Source: Desulfococcaceae bacterium (lineage in GTDB: Bacteria; Desulfobacterota; Desulfobacteria; Desulfobacterales; Desulfosalsimonadaceae). Taken from it: DNA of 34,672 bases. A program made the translations under genes and the position numbers. Under the pieces are notes generated by a model. It worked only from the letters and a program-made list of their open reading frames with translations, was not told the DNA's origin and did not search any database. Each line of letters opens with the position of its first letter. Position 1 is the stretch's first letter. This document shows, piece by piece, positions 24,717 through 32,756 of the stretch. The stretch covers positions 1 through 34,672 of the forward strand of contig JAQYVU010000043.1 of assembly GCA_030145385.1 (NCBI GenBank), written 5' to 3'.

Positions 24717-27269
24717 TTAACCGGGACTCCGATTGCACGGCACCTGCAAAAGCGAAGCAGGCAAACCGTCCTTTTCCGGCATTATTTCGATTGCAAATTG
24801 ATGATCCGGTGTTTGAATCATCCGCAGTTTTGCTTTGAAGGGTTGGTTGTTTTGATCTTTTAGCACATAAAGCCGTGTGGTTTTGCCGGCAAGAAGCGTT
24901 TCGACGTTTTTGGGGGTTAATTTTTTACCTGAGATTGTTTTCCATATCACAAAAAGACAATTGCCGGCGTCCGGCCGCCAGTTGGCGCATCCATGGCCTT
25001 TTTTCCCCTCAATGATTTTCCCCCCGCACAACGGGCAGGTGGGCATCATAGGAGAGATTGCTTTTAGCGGGGCTGACTGCGGGTTTGATTTTGTTTCAGG
25101 CTTGGGAACTGATTTGGCAGAATCACCTGATGTATTGAAATCAGCCGGTTTATTAAAGTCAAACAGTACCTTCCACGTTCCTGCATCATTGCTGATAATC
25201 AGAGATGCGGGAAACCGTTTCTTTTTTTTTGAAATAAACCCCTCAAACGGGCCTGATCGTCGGTATCGAAGAAGATTTGCCGCCATTTTAGCAGAGATGG
25301 ACTTTTTCGCGATTTTCTTCCAGATGACAAATTCACACGCCTGGTTTCGGCAACTGTAAGCTTTTCTGTTCTCATAAACGGGGTCGCCGCACGCGGGACA
25401 TGAACCGATTTTAGCCGAAGAAACATCATCTGTCTGGAAATTTTTCGGTTCAAAGGCCGCCGTTTTGAGTTCAGCCACGGCATCGGTGACGAACTTTTTC
25501 ATATTAACAAGAAATTGCGGGTCCGTATCATCTCCAAGTGCGATTCTGTTGAGATTCATTTCCCATCGCGCGGTCTCCTCGGGTGACGTGAGAACAGACG
25601 AGATCGGGCATTTATTCAGCATCTCAACAAGAAAACAGCCTTTGTCCGTTGCAATCAGTTTTTTACCGGTCCGGTTGATATATTTTCGGGCAGCAAGCGT
25701 TTCAATGATCTGAGCTCTGGTGGACTGGGTGCCGATACCGATATCACCGCGGTAGAATTTTTTGATCTCCGCCTCGGTTACATATCGGCCGGGGTTTGTC
25801 ATGTCTTTTAACAGCAAAGAGTCCGTGTAATCCGGCGGCGGCTGGGTCTGTTTCTCTTCATTGGCTATTTCTTTGGCAACGGCTGCGTCACCGCAAACAA
25901 GGGGCGGAATCGTTTCAACCGTATCTTTATCCCGGTCTTTTTTATTTCTCAGGTAGACACGCCGCCATCCGGAATCGAGGATTATTTTACCGTTTGTCTG
26001 AAAGGTCTCTTCGCTAAACAGCGTCACAACCCGGGTGTTTTCAAACTGGCAATCCGGATGAAATGCTGCGGCAAAACGCCTCATCACCAGGTCATATATT
26101 TTTTTCTCGTCCGGTTTTGCACTTTGGGGCAGCGGTTTAAGGGGAATCAGGGCGTGGTGGTCGGTAAGCTTTGCGTCATTGAAAACCCGCCTGTTTGAAA
26201 GTGATACGCGCTGGTGCTCGATCGTGCTGAATATTTCCGGATACGCGATGCCCAGTTTCGTAATAATGGTATTGACCATCTCAAGGCTCTGGGTGCCCAA
26301 CACCCTGGAATCGGTTCTGGGATATGACAGGCACTTTTTGTCCTGGTACAGAGCCTGGGCAATATCCAGGGTCTTTTTTGCCGGAAAACCAAATTTTACA
26401 TTGGCTGTCTGCTGGAGATCCGTAAGAGAAAAAAGGGTCGGCGGCGGTTCTGTTTTTTTCTCCTTTTTGACAGACAAAACCTGTCCGGGCGCATTTTCTG
26501 CGGTCAGTTTTGTGTAGAGATTGTCTTTGTCCTGCTTGTTTGTCAGGCGGGTGTCTTTGTTTTTAAACCAAAGACCGGTCCAGCTTCCCTTGTCATTGGC
26601 AAAGCGGACTTTCAGTATCCAGAATGTCTCGGGTACAAAACTGTCCCTGAATTTTTTACGAGCGACAATCAGTGCGAGCACCGCCGTTTGAACACGTCCC
26701 ACGGAAAAAAGATCCTTGAGCCTGACGGTCAGCACCCGGGTGCAGTTCATGCCGATCAGCCAATCCGATACCTGCCGGTAATACCCCGCGCGCCATAAGC
26801 GGTCAAAATCAGCCGCCGGCCGCAATGCGGCCATGGTCTTTCGGACCACATCCGGAACCAGCGCCTGGCTGGTCCAGAAGCGGGAGATGTGTTGTTTGTC
26901 TGTAAAACCGGACTCAAGAAGAATGGTCCGGGCAATGACTTCTCCCTCCCGTCCCGCGTCAGTCGCTATAATGACCCGGGTGTAGCTGTTTTTTTTGAGA
27001 AGGTTTTTGATTACTTTAAACTGCTTGAACGTTTTTTTAATGGGTTTATAACGGAATTTCTCCGGGATGATGGGCAGTGCTTCAACCTGCCATTTTTTCA
27101 GGCGCTTGTCATAATCGTCCGGCGCATAAAGTTCGACAAGATGCCCGACAGCCCAGGTGATCACATACCCGCTGCCCTCAAAAAAACCGTCCCCCTTTTT
27201 TTTCACATTCAGGGCTTTTGCAAAATCAGATGCCACGGAAAATTTTTCGGTCAGTATGAGTTCGGTCAT
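24717..27269 (-). CDS. topB: DNA topoisomerase III
   Basis: A 850-residue type IA topoisomerase that cuts one strand through a 5'-phosphotyrosine and decatenates DNA. The Toprim domain opens with MTELILTEKFSVASDFAKAL and has TDAGREGE (D104 region, Mg2+ site). The catalytic tyrosine is Y316 in LSYPRTDSR, and AGYYRQVSDWLIGMN and SVGRVQTAVL are typical TopB motifs. The C-terminal third holds two zinc-cluster or repeat units: CPACGDPVYENRKAYSC...CEFVIWKKI (~645-680) and CPLCGGKIIEGKKGHGC...CLFVIWKTI (~745-785), each followed by a Toprim C-terminal repeat segment. Long TopB variants are frequent on conjugative elements, but no other transfer genes are present, so it may simply be chromosomal. Confidence 0.93.
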   Translation of the reverse strand: MTELILTEKFSVASDFAKALNVKKKGDGFFEGSGYVITWAVGHLVELYAPDDYDKRLKKWQVEALPIIPEKFRYKPIKKTFKQFKVIKNLLKKNSYTRVIIATDAGREGEVIARTILLESGFTDKQHISRFWTSQALVPDVVRKTMAALRPAADFDRLWRAGYYRQVSDWLIGMNCTRVLTVRLKDLFSVGRVQTAVLALIVARKKFRDSFVPETFWILKVRFANDKGSWTGLWFKNKDTRLTNKQDKDNLYTKLTAENAPGQVLSVKKEKKTEPPPTLFSLTDLQQTANVKFGFPAKKTLDIAQALYQDKKCLSYPRTDSRVLGTQSLEMVNTIITKLGIAYPEIFSTIEHQRVSLSNRRVFNDAKLTDHHALIPLKPLPQSAKPDEKKIYDLVMRRFAAAFHPDCQFENTRVVTLFSEETFQTNGKIILDSGWRRVYLRNKKDRDKDTVETIPPLVCGDAAVAKEIANEEKQTQPPPDYTDSLLLKDMTNPGRYVTEAEIKKFYRGDIGIGTQSTRAQIIETLAARKYINRTGKKLIATDKGCFLVEMLNKCPISSVLTSPEETARWEMNLNRIALGDDTDPQFLVNMKKFVTDAVAELKTAAFEPKNFQTDDVSSAKIGSCPACGDPVYENRKAYSCRNQACEFVIWKKIAKKSISAKMAANLLRYRRSGPFEGFISKKKKRFPASLIISNDAGTWKVLFDFNKPADFNTSGDSAKSVPKPETKSNPQSAPLKAISPMMPTCPLCGGKIIEGKKGHGCANWRPDAGNCLFVIWKTISGKKLTPKNVETLLAGKTTRLYVLKDQNNQPFKAKLRMIQTPDHQFAIEIMPEKDGLPASLLQVPCNRSPG

Positions 27270-27417
27270 TCAATACATCTACCGCTTCTTGGTTCAGAAT
27301 AAAACATTTTTTCCGATTATAACGGATTTCGGGAAGGCGCTAATATATTATAAACAGGCCTTGATCATCGTTTCGGGCACTCAGAAAGGTTCCGGTCGCT
27401 TACGCTCGCGCCTCGGA

Positions 27418-27440
27418 TTGGACTTTTTACGAAGCCGTCA
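27418..27440. repeat. 3'-end repeat, right-end fragment (copy 3)
   Basis: TTGGACTTTTTACGAAGC followed by CGTCA matches the right end of copy 1 at 20 of 23 positions and ends 3 nt before the HAD phosphatase stop codon. The upstream part carries a different GC-rich hairpin (GGTCGCTTACGCTCGCGCC). Confidence 0.65.
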
Positions 27441-27443
27441 AAT

Positions 27444-28268
27444 TTAAACATCTTTTTCCACCCTTTCTCTTCTGGATAAAATGGTCTCCGGATCAATTTC
27501 CCCAAGATGATCGAATATATAATCCGGCTGATAGGGAAAACGGTTCATGGTTTCCCTGTCCGTTACACCGGACAATACCAGGCAGGTGGTCATCCCGGAT
27601 TCCAGACCGCCCATAATGTCCGTATCCATTCGGTCCCCGATCATAAAACAGTTTGCCGAATGCACGCCTAATTTTTTTCGCGCCAGAAACATCATGACCG
27701 GATTGGGTTTTCCCACAAAATATGGGGCAACACCGGTAACTTTTTCAATCGGAGCAACCAGAGCGCCGCATGCCGGCACAGGTCCTCGCAGGCTGGGACC
27801 GGTTAAATCCGGATTGGTGGCAATAAACTTCGCGCCTTCCTGAATCAGCAGCGTTGCTTCGATTATTCTGGCATAATCATATTCCTCGGTTTCGCCTATG
27901 ATGACATAATCGGGGTTTTTAGTGGTTATTTCAATACCCGCGTTTTCAAGTTCCTCAAAAACGCCTTTCCCGCCAATCACATAAGCCGAGCAGCCATTGG
28001 GCCGCTGCACCGCAAGAAAGCTTGCAGTGGCCATGGCCGAGGTATAGAAACAATCATCATCAACTTCTACTCCCATATTCAGTAAGCGGTCTTGCAGTTC
28101 CAAACGTGTATAATACGAGTTGTTGGTTAAAAATATAAAATTATAATTACCTTGTATCAGACGGTTGATGAATTCCTTTGCGCCGGGAATCAATTTTGAA
28201 CCGGTATACACGACTCCATCCATATCCATTATAAATGATTTTTGATAACTTCTTTGATTCTGCATCAT
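27444..28268 (-). CDS. HAD-IIA family sugar-phosphatase (NagD/phosphoglycolate-type)
   Basis: A 274-residue cytoplasmic phosphatase of the HAD superfamily, subclass IIA. Motif I is FIMDMDGVVY with D15 as nucleophile and D17. Motif II is FLTNNS (~46-51). GKPNP at ~190 supplies the motif III lysine, and MIGDRMDTDI (~217-226) is motif IV. The C2 cap inserted between motifs II and III is of the NagD type (CGALVAPIEKVTG). NagD removes phosphate from ribonucleotide 5'-monophosphates and relatives act on 2-phosphoglycolate, pyridoxal phosphate or 4-nitrophenyl phosphate. The substrate here is not evident. The gene stands alone. Confidence 0.9.
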   Translation of the reverse strand: MMQNQRSYQKSFIMDMDGVVYTGSKLIPGAKEFINRLIQGNYNFIFLTNNSYYTRLELQDRLLNMGVEVDDDCFYTSAMATASFLAVQRPNGCSAYVIGGKGVFEELENAGIEITTKNPDYVIIGETEEYDYARIIEATLLIQEGAKFIATNPDLTGPSLRGPVPACGALVAPIEKVTGVAPYFVGKPNPVMMFLARKKLGVHSANCFMIGDRMDTDIMGGLESGMTTCLVLSGVTDRETMNRFPYQPDYIFDHLGEIDPETILSRRERVEKDV

Positions 28269-28469
28269 TAATACCTTTTCCTTGGGTGTAATAGTTGCTG
28301 TGGTCCGATCGCGATCGCACCCTGCCCTGATCGCAAATTGACCCCTATTTCGAAATCAAAGCGCGACAGCGGTTGCATACCAGACGTATTCGGCCGCTGA
28401 TGTCATGCAGAGAAGACGGACGAAAAAAAAATCAAATACGGTCACAATTAATTAAACTCTTATTCCTGA
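28269..28469. other. Intergenic segment with a CGATCGCGATCG palindrome
   Basis: Between two minus-strand genes. A 12-bp perfect palindrome lies at 28306-28317 within GGTCCGATCGCGATCGC, close to the GGTCCGACC border of the dispersed repeat, and is followed by TTGACCCCTATTTC as in 15170. This is probably decayed repeat material. Confidence 0.4.
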
Positions 28470-29735
28470 CTAATTATCAGGATTTGCATGTGTTTTTTGA
28501 ATTGCAGCCTGATATACAGATAAAATTCGATTAAAAACCTGTTGCCAGGTATAATCCATGGCAATTTTTTCTGCTTGCATATCGTTATAATCAGGATGTT
28601 CTTTTACTCTGCAAATCATTTGATCGATTTTTTGGCATAACTCTTTTTCCAGCCAGGCCTCATCTTTTGAGAACGGCTGATCAATGGTCTTAAGGGGAGG
28701 CAGCTGGATTAAATCGACCGTCTCTCTTTTTACCGCCCCGAAGATTTCCGTAAATCCGGATAAATTGGTCGTAATGATCCGGCAGCCGGATGCTAACCCT
28801 TCAAACAGTACAAGGGGCAGTCCCTCAAAAAAAGATGGCAGCACCTGTATATGCGCTTTTTTCATTATGGCTGATAATTGATGGTGAGTCACGTAACCAT
28901 GAATGGTAACTTTTTCGCCTAATTTTTTTGCAAGTGCCATGCATTCATCAAATTCAGGCCCTTTGCCGCTGCCGGCCATATGAAGGTGCCAGTCATGATC
29001 CTTAATATCCGCAAGAGATTTTAAAAGCCAGAAAACCCCTTTGCTCCGGTTAAATTTACCCGCATAAAGAATATGAATTCTGCTGTTGAGAGACTTGGGA
29101 ACACGGTTAAATATCTTTTCATCATAACCGCCGCCAATGACAGAAATTTTATCCGGTGAAATATCATATAAACTTATGATATCTGTTTTCTGATCATTGG
29201 TTAAGGCAATAATCCTGTCGAGTTGGCGGCAGTACTTTTTTACAAAATCCCTTAAATGTTCACAGTTGTTATATTGCCGGAGATCTGTCCCATGGCAGGT
29301 CGAAATGATTGGCAGATGGGGAAAAAGTTTTCTTGTCAGGGCTGTCAGGACTAACAGATGATGGGTATGGATTATATCCGGTTGATAAAGGTCCACTGCT
29401 TTGTGTAAAATTTTGGAAAAAGCCATTTTATAAGCAGCCAGACGGTCATCTTTCAATTCTTTAAAAAGCGAACTCTTGTAGGGCATTACATCGGACATGC
29501 CGGTTACCGGAAATTGCAGATGATCATCAGATCGGTGATCGGATCCAAATTGAACATATTGACAGCAGTCACGTGAAATGTTCGTCAAATCAGGTATGTC
29601 ATCAATCGGTACGCCGGCAACCATGTAATTGCACAGCCCCTGCTTTTCTGATTCATGTGCAATTGCCTGGAGATAGATCCCGCTGCCTGTCTTTTCCGGT
29701 CTTTGTCCGATTACATGCAATATTTTCATGGGCAT
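28470..29735 (-). CDS. GT4-family glycosyltransferase
   Basis: A 421-residue GT-B fold glycosyltransferase (family 4) that transfers a sugar from a nucleotide donor to a glycan or lipid acceptor in the cytoplasm. The N-terminal domain starts MKILHVIGQRPEKTGSGIYLQ with the acceptor-binding loop, then IIHTHHLLVLTALTRK and STCHGTDL. The C-terminal donor domain has YAGKFNRSKGVFWLL, HGYVTHHQLSAIM and the E-x7-E motif in FFEGLPLVLFEGLASGCRI. No transmembrane helix is present. The acceptor is unknown and the gene is not in a polysaccharide cluster in this window. Start could be the second Met three codons in; no clear ribosome-binding site supports either. A cupin gene lies 44 nt upstream on the same strand. 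Confidence 0.88.
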   Translation of the reverse strand: MPMKILHVIGQRPEKTGSGIYLQAIAHESEKQGLCNYMVAGVPIDDIPDLTNISRDCCQYVQFGSDHRSDDHLQFPVTGMSDVMPYKSSLFKELKDDRLAAYKMAFSKILHKAVDLYQPDIIHTHHLLVLTALTRKLFPHLPIISTCHGTDLRQYNNCEHLRDFVKKYCRQLDRIIALTNDQKTDIISLYDISPDKISVIGGGYDEKIFNRVPKSLNSRIHILYAGKFNRSKGVFWLLKSLADIKDHDWHLHMAGSGKGPEFDECMALAKKLGEKVTIHGYVTHHQLSAIMKKAHIQVLPSFFEGLPLVLFEGLASGCRIITTNLSGFTEIFGAVKRETVDLIQLPPLKTIDQPFSKDEAWLEKELCQKIDQMICRVKEHPDYNDMQAEKIAMDYTWQQVFNRILSVYQAAIQKTHANPDN

Positions 29736-29779
29736 CTTTTTTGGGTTAAGGAAAATCTGTTTTAATAACGTTGAACCTT

Positions 29780-30142
29780 CTACTCATCACGATGAACAGT
29801 TTCAGGAGAAAACGCGGGTAAACAAACAGCGATGTATTCAGCGCCTCCGGAATCAGGTGTGCTGTATTGCACCCATTCACCTGCAGAAACCAGAATAGCC
29901 TCTCCGGCATCAACCTCAATTCTTTTTTCTTTGGTCTTAACACTCAACCGCCCGCTAAGAACAATTGTATACTCGTTGAATTCGGGTGTCTGTCCTGGTT
30001 CGGTCCAGCCACCCGGGCTTTTCATTTTAGCGATACTCACTTCTTTGGTTTGGGAGTTTATGCGGCCAAAATACTCTTCAATCATTTTTGGTTTATTACC
30101 TTCTGACTCTATGACTGAAGGCTTTGTAATTTTTTCAATCAT
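29780..30142 (-). CDS. Small cupin-domain protein
   Basis: A 120-residue single-domain cupin. The conserved barrel motifs are blurred. Cupin motif 1 would be around PEFNEYTIVLSGRLSVK (~53-70), with glutamates in place of most of the usual metal-binding histidines, and motif 2 around DAGEAILVSAGEWVQYS (~77-94). It may therefore bind a ligand or regulate rather than act as a dioxygenase. GGGAG precedes the ATG. It may share a transcript with the glycosyltransferase behind it. Confidence 0.8.
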   Translation of the reverse strand: MIEKITKPSVIESEGNKPKMIEEYFGRINSQTKEVSIAKMKSPGGWTEPGQTPEFNEYTIVLSGRLSVKTKEKRIEVDAGEAILVSAGEWVQYSTPDSGGAEYIAVCLPAFSPETVHRDE

Positions 30143-30363
30143 CTTAATAACTCCCTTTTGTGATCGATGGCTTATCTATCGCTCGCCCCACGACTGACAA
30201 ACGTGTTTTTTTTTAAGACGCTCTTTGATTTATAAAAGGCTTTTTATTATTCATATCATAGTTATATTAATTAAATGATTAAATTATTTGGTTCGAATTC
30301 ACAAATCAGGATTTTACACGTTTCTCCCTGATCCGGTTAAACACAGGCTGAGAGGTGAAAAGA

Positions 30364-31386
30364 ATGAATTCCGTATCAACATTTAAGGATCGGGCAGCAG
30401 GGGCTTTATATGGATTGTTTATCGGGGATGCCCTGGCAATGCCGGTACACTGGTATTACAATACCGAAGCCCTGAAAAGGGATTACGGAACGGTAACAGA
30501 TTATCTGGCACCACGGAACCCGCATCCTGATTCCATTCTCTGGCGGTCTTCTTATTCGCCGCAAAACGCGTCCGTTGACATCCTGCACCATCAATCCGAA
30601 TATTGGGGCCGGCGGGACATACATTATCATCAATTTCTCAAAGCCGGGGAAAATACCCTGAATCTCAAACTTGCCGGGGAGCTGCTGCGGCTGCTTCAAA
30701 ATCAGGGCGCATATTCGGCAAAACAATGGCTGACGCACCTGGTTAATTATATGACCACACCGGGGAATCATAACGATACCTATGTGGAGGAATATCTCAG
30801 GCATTTTTTCACACAATACGGTCAGGGATGTAACCTGATGGAATGCGGCAGAAAGGATGAAAACCATATTGGCGGATTGAGTCTCATGCTGCCGCTGCTT
30901 ATCGTATTTGCCCGGGATCGGGAATATGCGGTTAAAACCGCCTTAAACCATATGGCCTTAACACATGGCGGCCCTGCCATGCATTCTGGCGGGAAAATAA
31001 TGGCCCGCATCATTACTGATGTGCTCCATGGCAGAAAACTGGAGAGTGCTGTTTTTGATCATTACCGGAATGAAAATCCCGGTGACATAAAACAACCCCT
31101 TGAATCTTTGTTTGAATTTCCGGATCAGGTGGTTGTTGGAAAGCATTTTTCTTCCGCCTGCTACATGGACCAGTCGATTCCGGCAACGCTTTATCTGGCC
31201 CTGAAATATCAGCAGGATCCTGAACAGGGACTGATCGCCAACACCATGTGCGGCGGTGACAATGCCGGCAGAGGATCTGTTTTAGGAGCATTGCTGGGCG
31301 CTGCCAATGGTTTAAGCTGCTGGCCTGACAGATGGCTCAACGGTTTGTGCCATCCCCCGGTGAGTGTCTCTTTAACAAGCTGTTGA
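30364..31386 (+). CDS. ADP-ribosylglycohydrolase-like family protein, non-canonical
   Basis: The 340-residue alpha-helical protein has the frame of the ADP-ribosylglycohydrolase (ARH/DraG) family, whose members remove ADP-ribose from proteins using two Mg2+ ions. RAAGALYGLFIGDALAMPVHWYY opens the fold, and GGDNAGRGSVLGALLGA at ~297 is the C-terminal motif. The usual DD-T near residue 60 and the second aspartate in GGD-x-D are not present (the latter reads GGDNAGRG), so the metal site is altered. AEYWGRRDIHYHQ and GENTLN indicate a distinct subfamily. The ATG at 30364 is preferred to the GTG three codons earlier because GAGAGGTGA lies just before it. Activity on ADP-ribose is uncertain. A PNPOx-like gene follows after 28 nt. 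Confidence 0.75.
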   Translation: MNSVSTFKDRAAGALYGLFIGDALAMPVHWYYNTEALKRDYGTVTDYLAPRNPHPDSILWRSSYSPQNASVDILHHQSEYWGRRDIHYHQFLKAGENTLNLKLAGELLRLLQNQGAYSAKQWLTHLVNYMTTPGNHNDTYVEEYLRHFFTQYGQGCNLMECGRKDENHIGGLSLMLPLLIVFARDREYAVKTALNHMALTHGGPAMHSGGKIMARIITDVLHGRKLESAVFDHYRNENPGDIKQPLESLFEFPDQVVVGKHFSSACYMDQSIPATLYLALKYQQDPEQGLIANTMCGGDNAGRGSVLGALLGAANGLSCWPDRWLNGLCHPPVSVSLTSC

Positions 31387-31414
31387 AAAACACATAATAA
31401 AAAGGAAATTAAAA

Positions 31415-31783
31415 ATGAAACTAAACGATTATTTTGAAAAAACAACGGGTACCGGTGTATTATCAACCGCAGACGGTAACGGTCATGTTAACGCGGCAAT
31501 TTATTCCCGACCGCATTTTATCGAAGGCGACAAACTGGCTTTTATTATGCGGGATCGGTTGTCTCACAAAAACCTTGAATCTAACCCGCATGCGGTTTAT
31601 CTGTTTATCGAAGATGGTCCCGGCTATAAGGGGAAACGGCTTTACATGCGCATGGTCAGAGAAGAAAAAAACGCCGATCAGATTGCATCACTGCAGCGCA
31701 GAAAATATGTGAAAGAAGTAAATGAAGACAGGTTCCTCGTATTTTTCGAACTTGCCAGAGAACGTCCGCTGGTGGGGGATTAA
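31415..31783 (+). CDS. Pyridoxamine 5'-phosphate oxidase-like flavin/heme-binding protein
   Basis: 122 residues of the split-barrel PNPOx-like superfamily, whose members bind FMN, heme or F420. GVLSTADGNGHVNAAIYSRP (residues ~14-33) is the characteristic first strands and the loop, and KLAFIMRDRLSHKNLESNPHAVYLFIED (~40-67) is the middle of the barrel with a conserved K-x3-L-x-x-NP-x-x-x-L pattern. It lacks the C-terminal part of true PdxH. Function unknown. GGAAA precedes the ATG. It is probably cotranscribed with the ARH-like gene. Confidence 0.82.
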   Translation: MKLNDYFEKTTGTGVLSTADGNGHVNAAIYSRPHFIEGDKLAFIMRDRLSHKNLESNPHAVYLFIEDGPGYKGKRLYMRMVREEKNADQIASLQRRKYVKEVNEDRFLVFFELARERPLVGD

Positions 31784-31815
31784 AACAACGGTCAATAAAT
31801 GGTTTCAACAGCCGG

Positions 31816-32712
31816 CTAAGCCATTTTTAAGTCTGCCATGAGTTTTTCAATGGCAAGTTCCTTGGCTTTTGCCTCCACTTCCACGGTAATATCCATTGAA
31901 AGCCACCCGGGTGGCATATCGTTTATGTCTATATAATCATGGTGCTTTCTGGTGTTCGATGCTTGCCAGCCGTCTTTCGGGGAAGAGAGATGAAACAAGG
32001 GTTCCCGATTCCAGGTTTTCAGGCAGCGTTCTGTCGCCTTTTCGATTGAAAGGTCATCGGGAAGACATCGATGGTGGTGCACATCATAGACCAGGGGGAC
32101 ATTCAAGTCAGCGCAAACGGGCAAAAGATCCCGGGGTGAATAACTCCGGTCATCATTTTCCAGGGTCAGCCGTTTTCTGACCGGGTCCGGAAGCGTTTCA
32201 ACCGTATGCACAAGCCGTTTGACTGCCGATGATTTATCACCGTAGACCCCGCCGGCATGAATATTGAGGACATCCGCATTCACCCATTGGGCGACCTGGG
32301 CCTGGTATTCGAGATCCGCGATGGATCGTCTGACCACATCCGGGTAGGGAGAAGAAAGAACGATAAACTGGTCCGGGTGAAATGTTGTTCTGATATTATA
32401 TTTCCGGCTGTATTCACCGCAGGCTTTGAATGCCTGAATGATCTGATCCGAACCGGGCAGGTCCCGGATGTCATATCCCAGATCCGGGTGTGTTTTTAAC
32501 GGCAGGATCTGGCTGTTAATCCGGAAATCCCCGATTTTATTATGCTGACAGTACTCCAGTGCTTTTAAAAGATTGTCAGCATTGATCAGGCAGAGTTCCG
32601 ACAGGCGATTTCTCTGTTCTTCGTTTGAACGTTTTAAAAGAAATGCCGCCGTTGTTGTCCGGAATTTTATGGGTTGTTCTCTAAATATGCAGCACAGGCC
32701 GAATCTGATCAT
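31816..32712 (-). CDS. uvsE: UV DNA damage endonuclease (UvsE/UVDE)
   Basis: A 298-residue TIM-barrel endonuclease that nicks DNA 5' to UV photoproducts and starts an alternative excision repair. The start is the ATG at 32712 with AGGGGA upstream, one codon inside an in-frame GTG. N-terminal FGLCCIF and LLKALEYCQHNKIGDFRINSQILPL match UVDE. Metal-binding motifs are TFHPDQF, NIHAGGVYGDK, TLENDDRSY and VYDVHHHRC. Length is close to the Thermus and Bacillus enzymes. It is a single gene, converging on the PNPOx-like gene, and is transcribed 44 nt after the acyl-CoA dehydrogenase stop codon. Confidence 0.95.
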   Translation of the reverse strand: MIRFGLCCIFREQPIKFRTTTAAFLLKRSNEEQRNRLSELCLINADNLLKALEYCQHNKIGDFRINSQILPLKTHPDLGYDIRDLPGSDQIIQAFKACGEYSRKYNIRTTFHPDQFIVLSSPYPDVVRRSIADLEYQAQVAQWVNADVLNIHAGGVYGDKSSAVKRLVHTVETLPDPVRKRLTLENDDRSYSPRDLLPVCADLNVPLVYDVHHHRCLPDDLSIEKATERCLKTWNREPLFHLSSPKDGWQASNTRKHHDYIDINDMPPGWLSMDITVEVEAKAKELAIEKLMADLKMA

Positions 32713-32756
32713 CACAGGTCCCCTGGATTTTTATCTATTCCGGATGAATAATCAAC

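Noticed and set aside
24717-27269. topB as evidence of an integrative conjugative element
   Set aside because: No relaxase, coupling protein or type IV secretion genes, and no intact integrase are present; topB alone does not show it.
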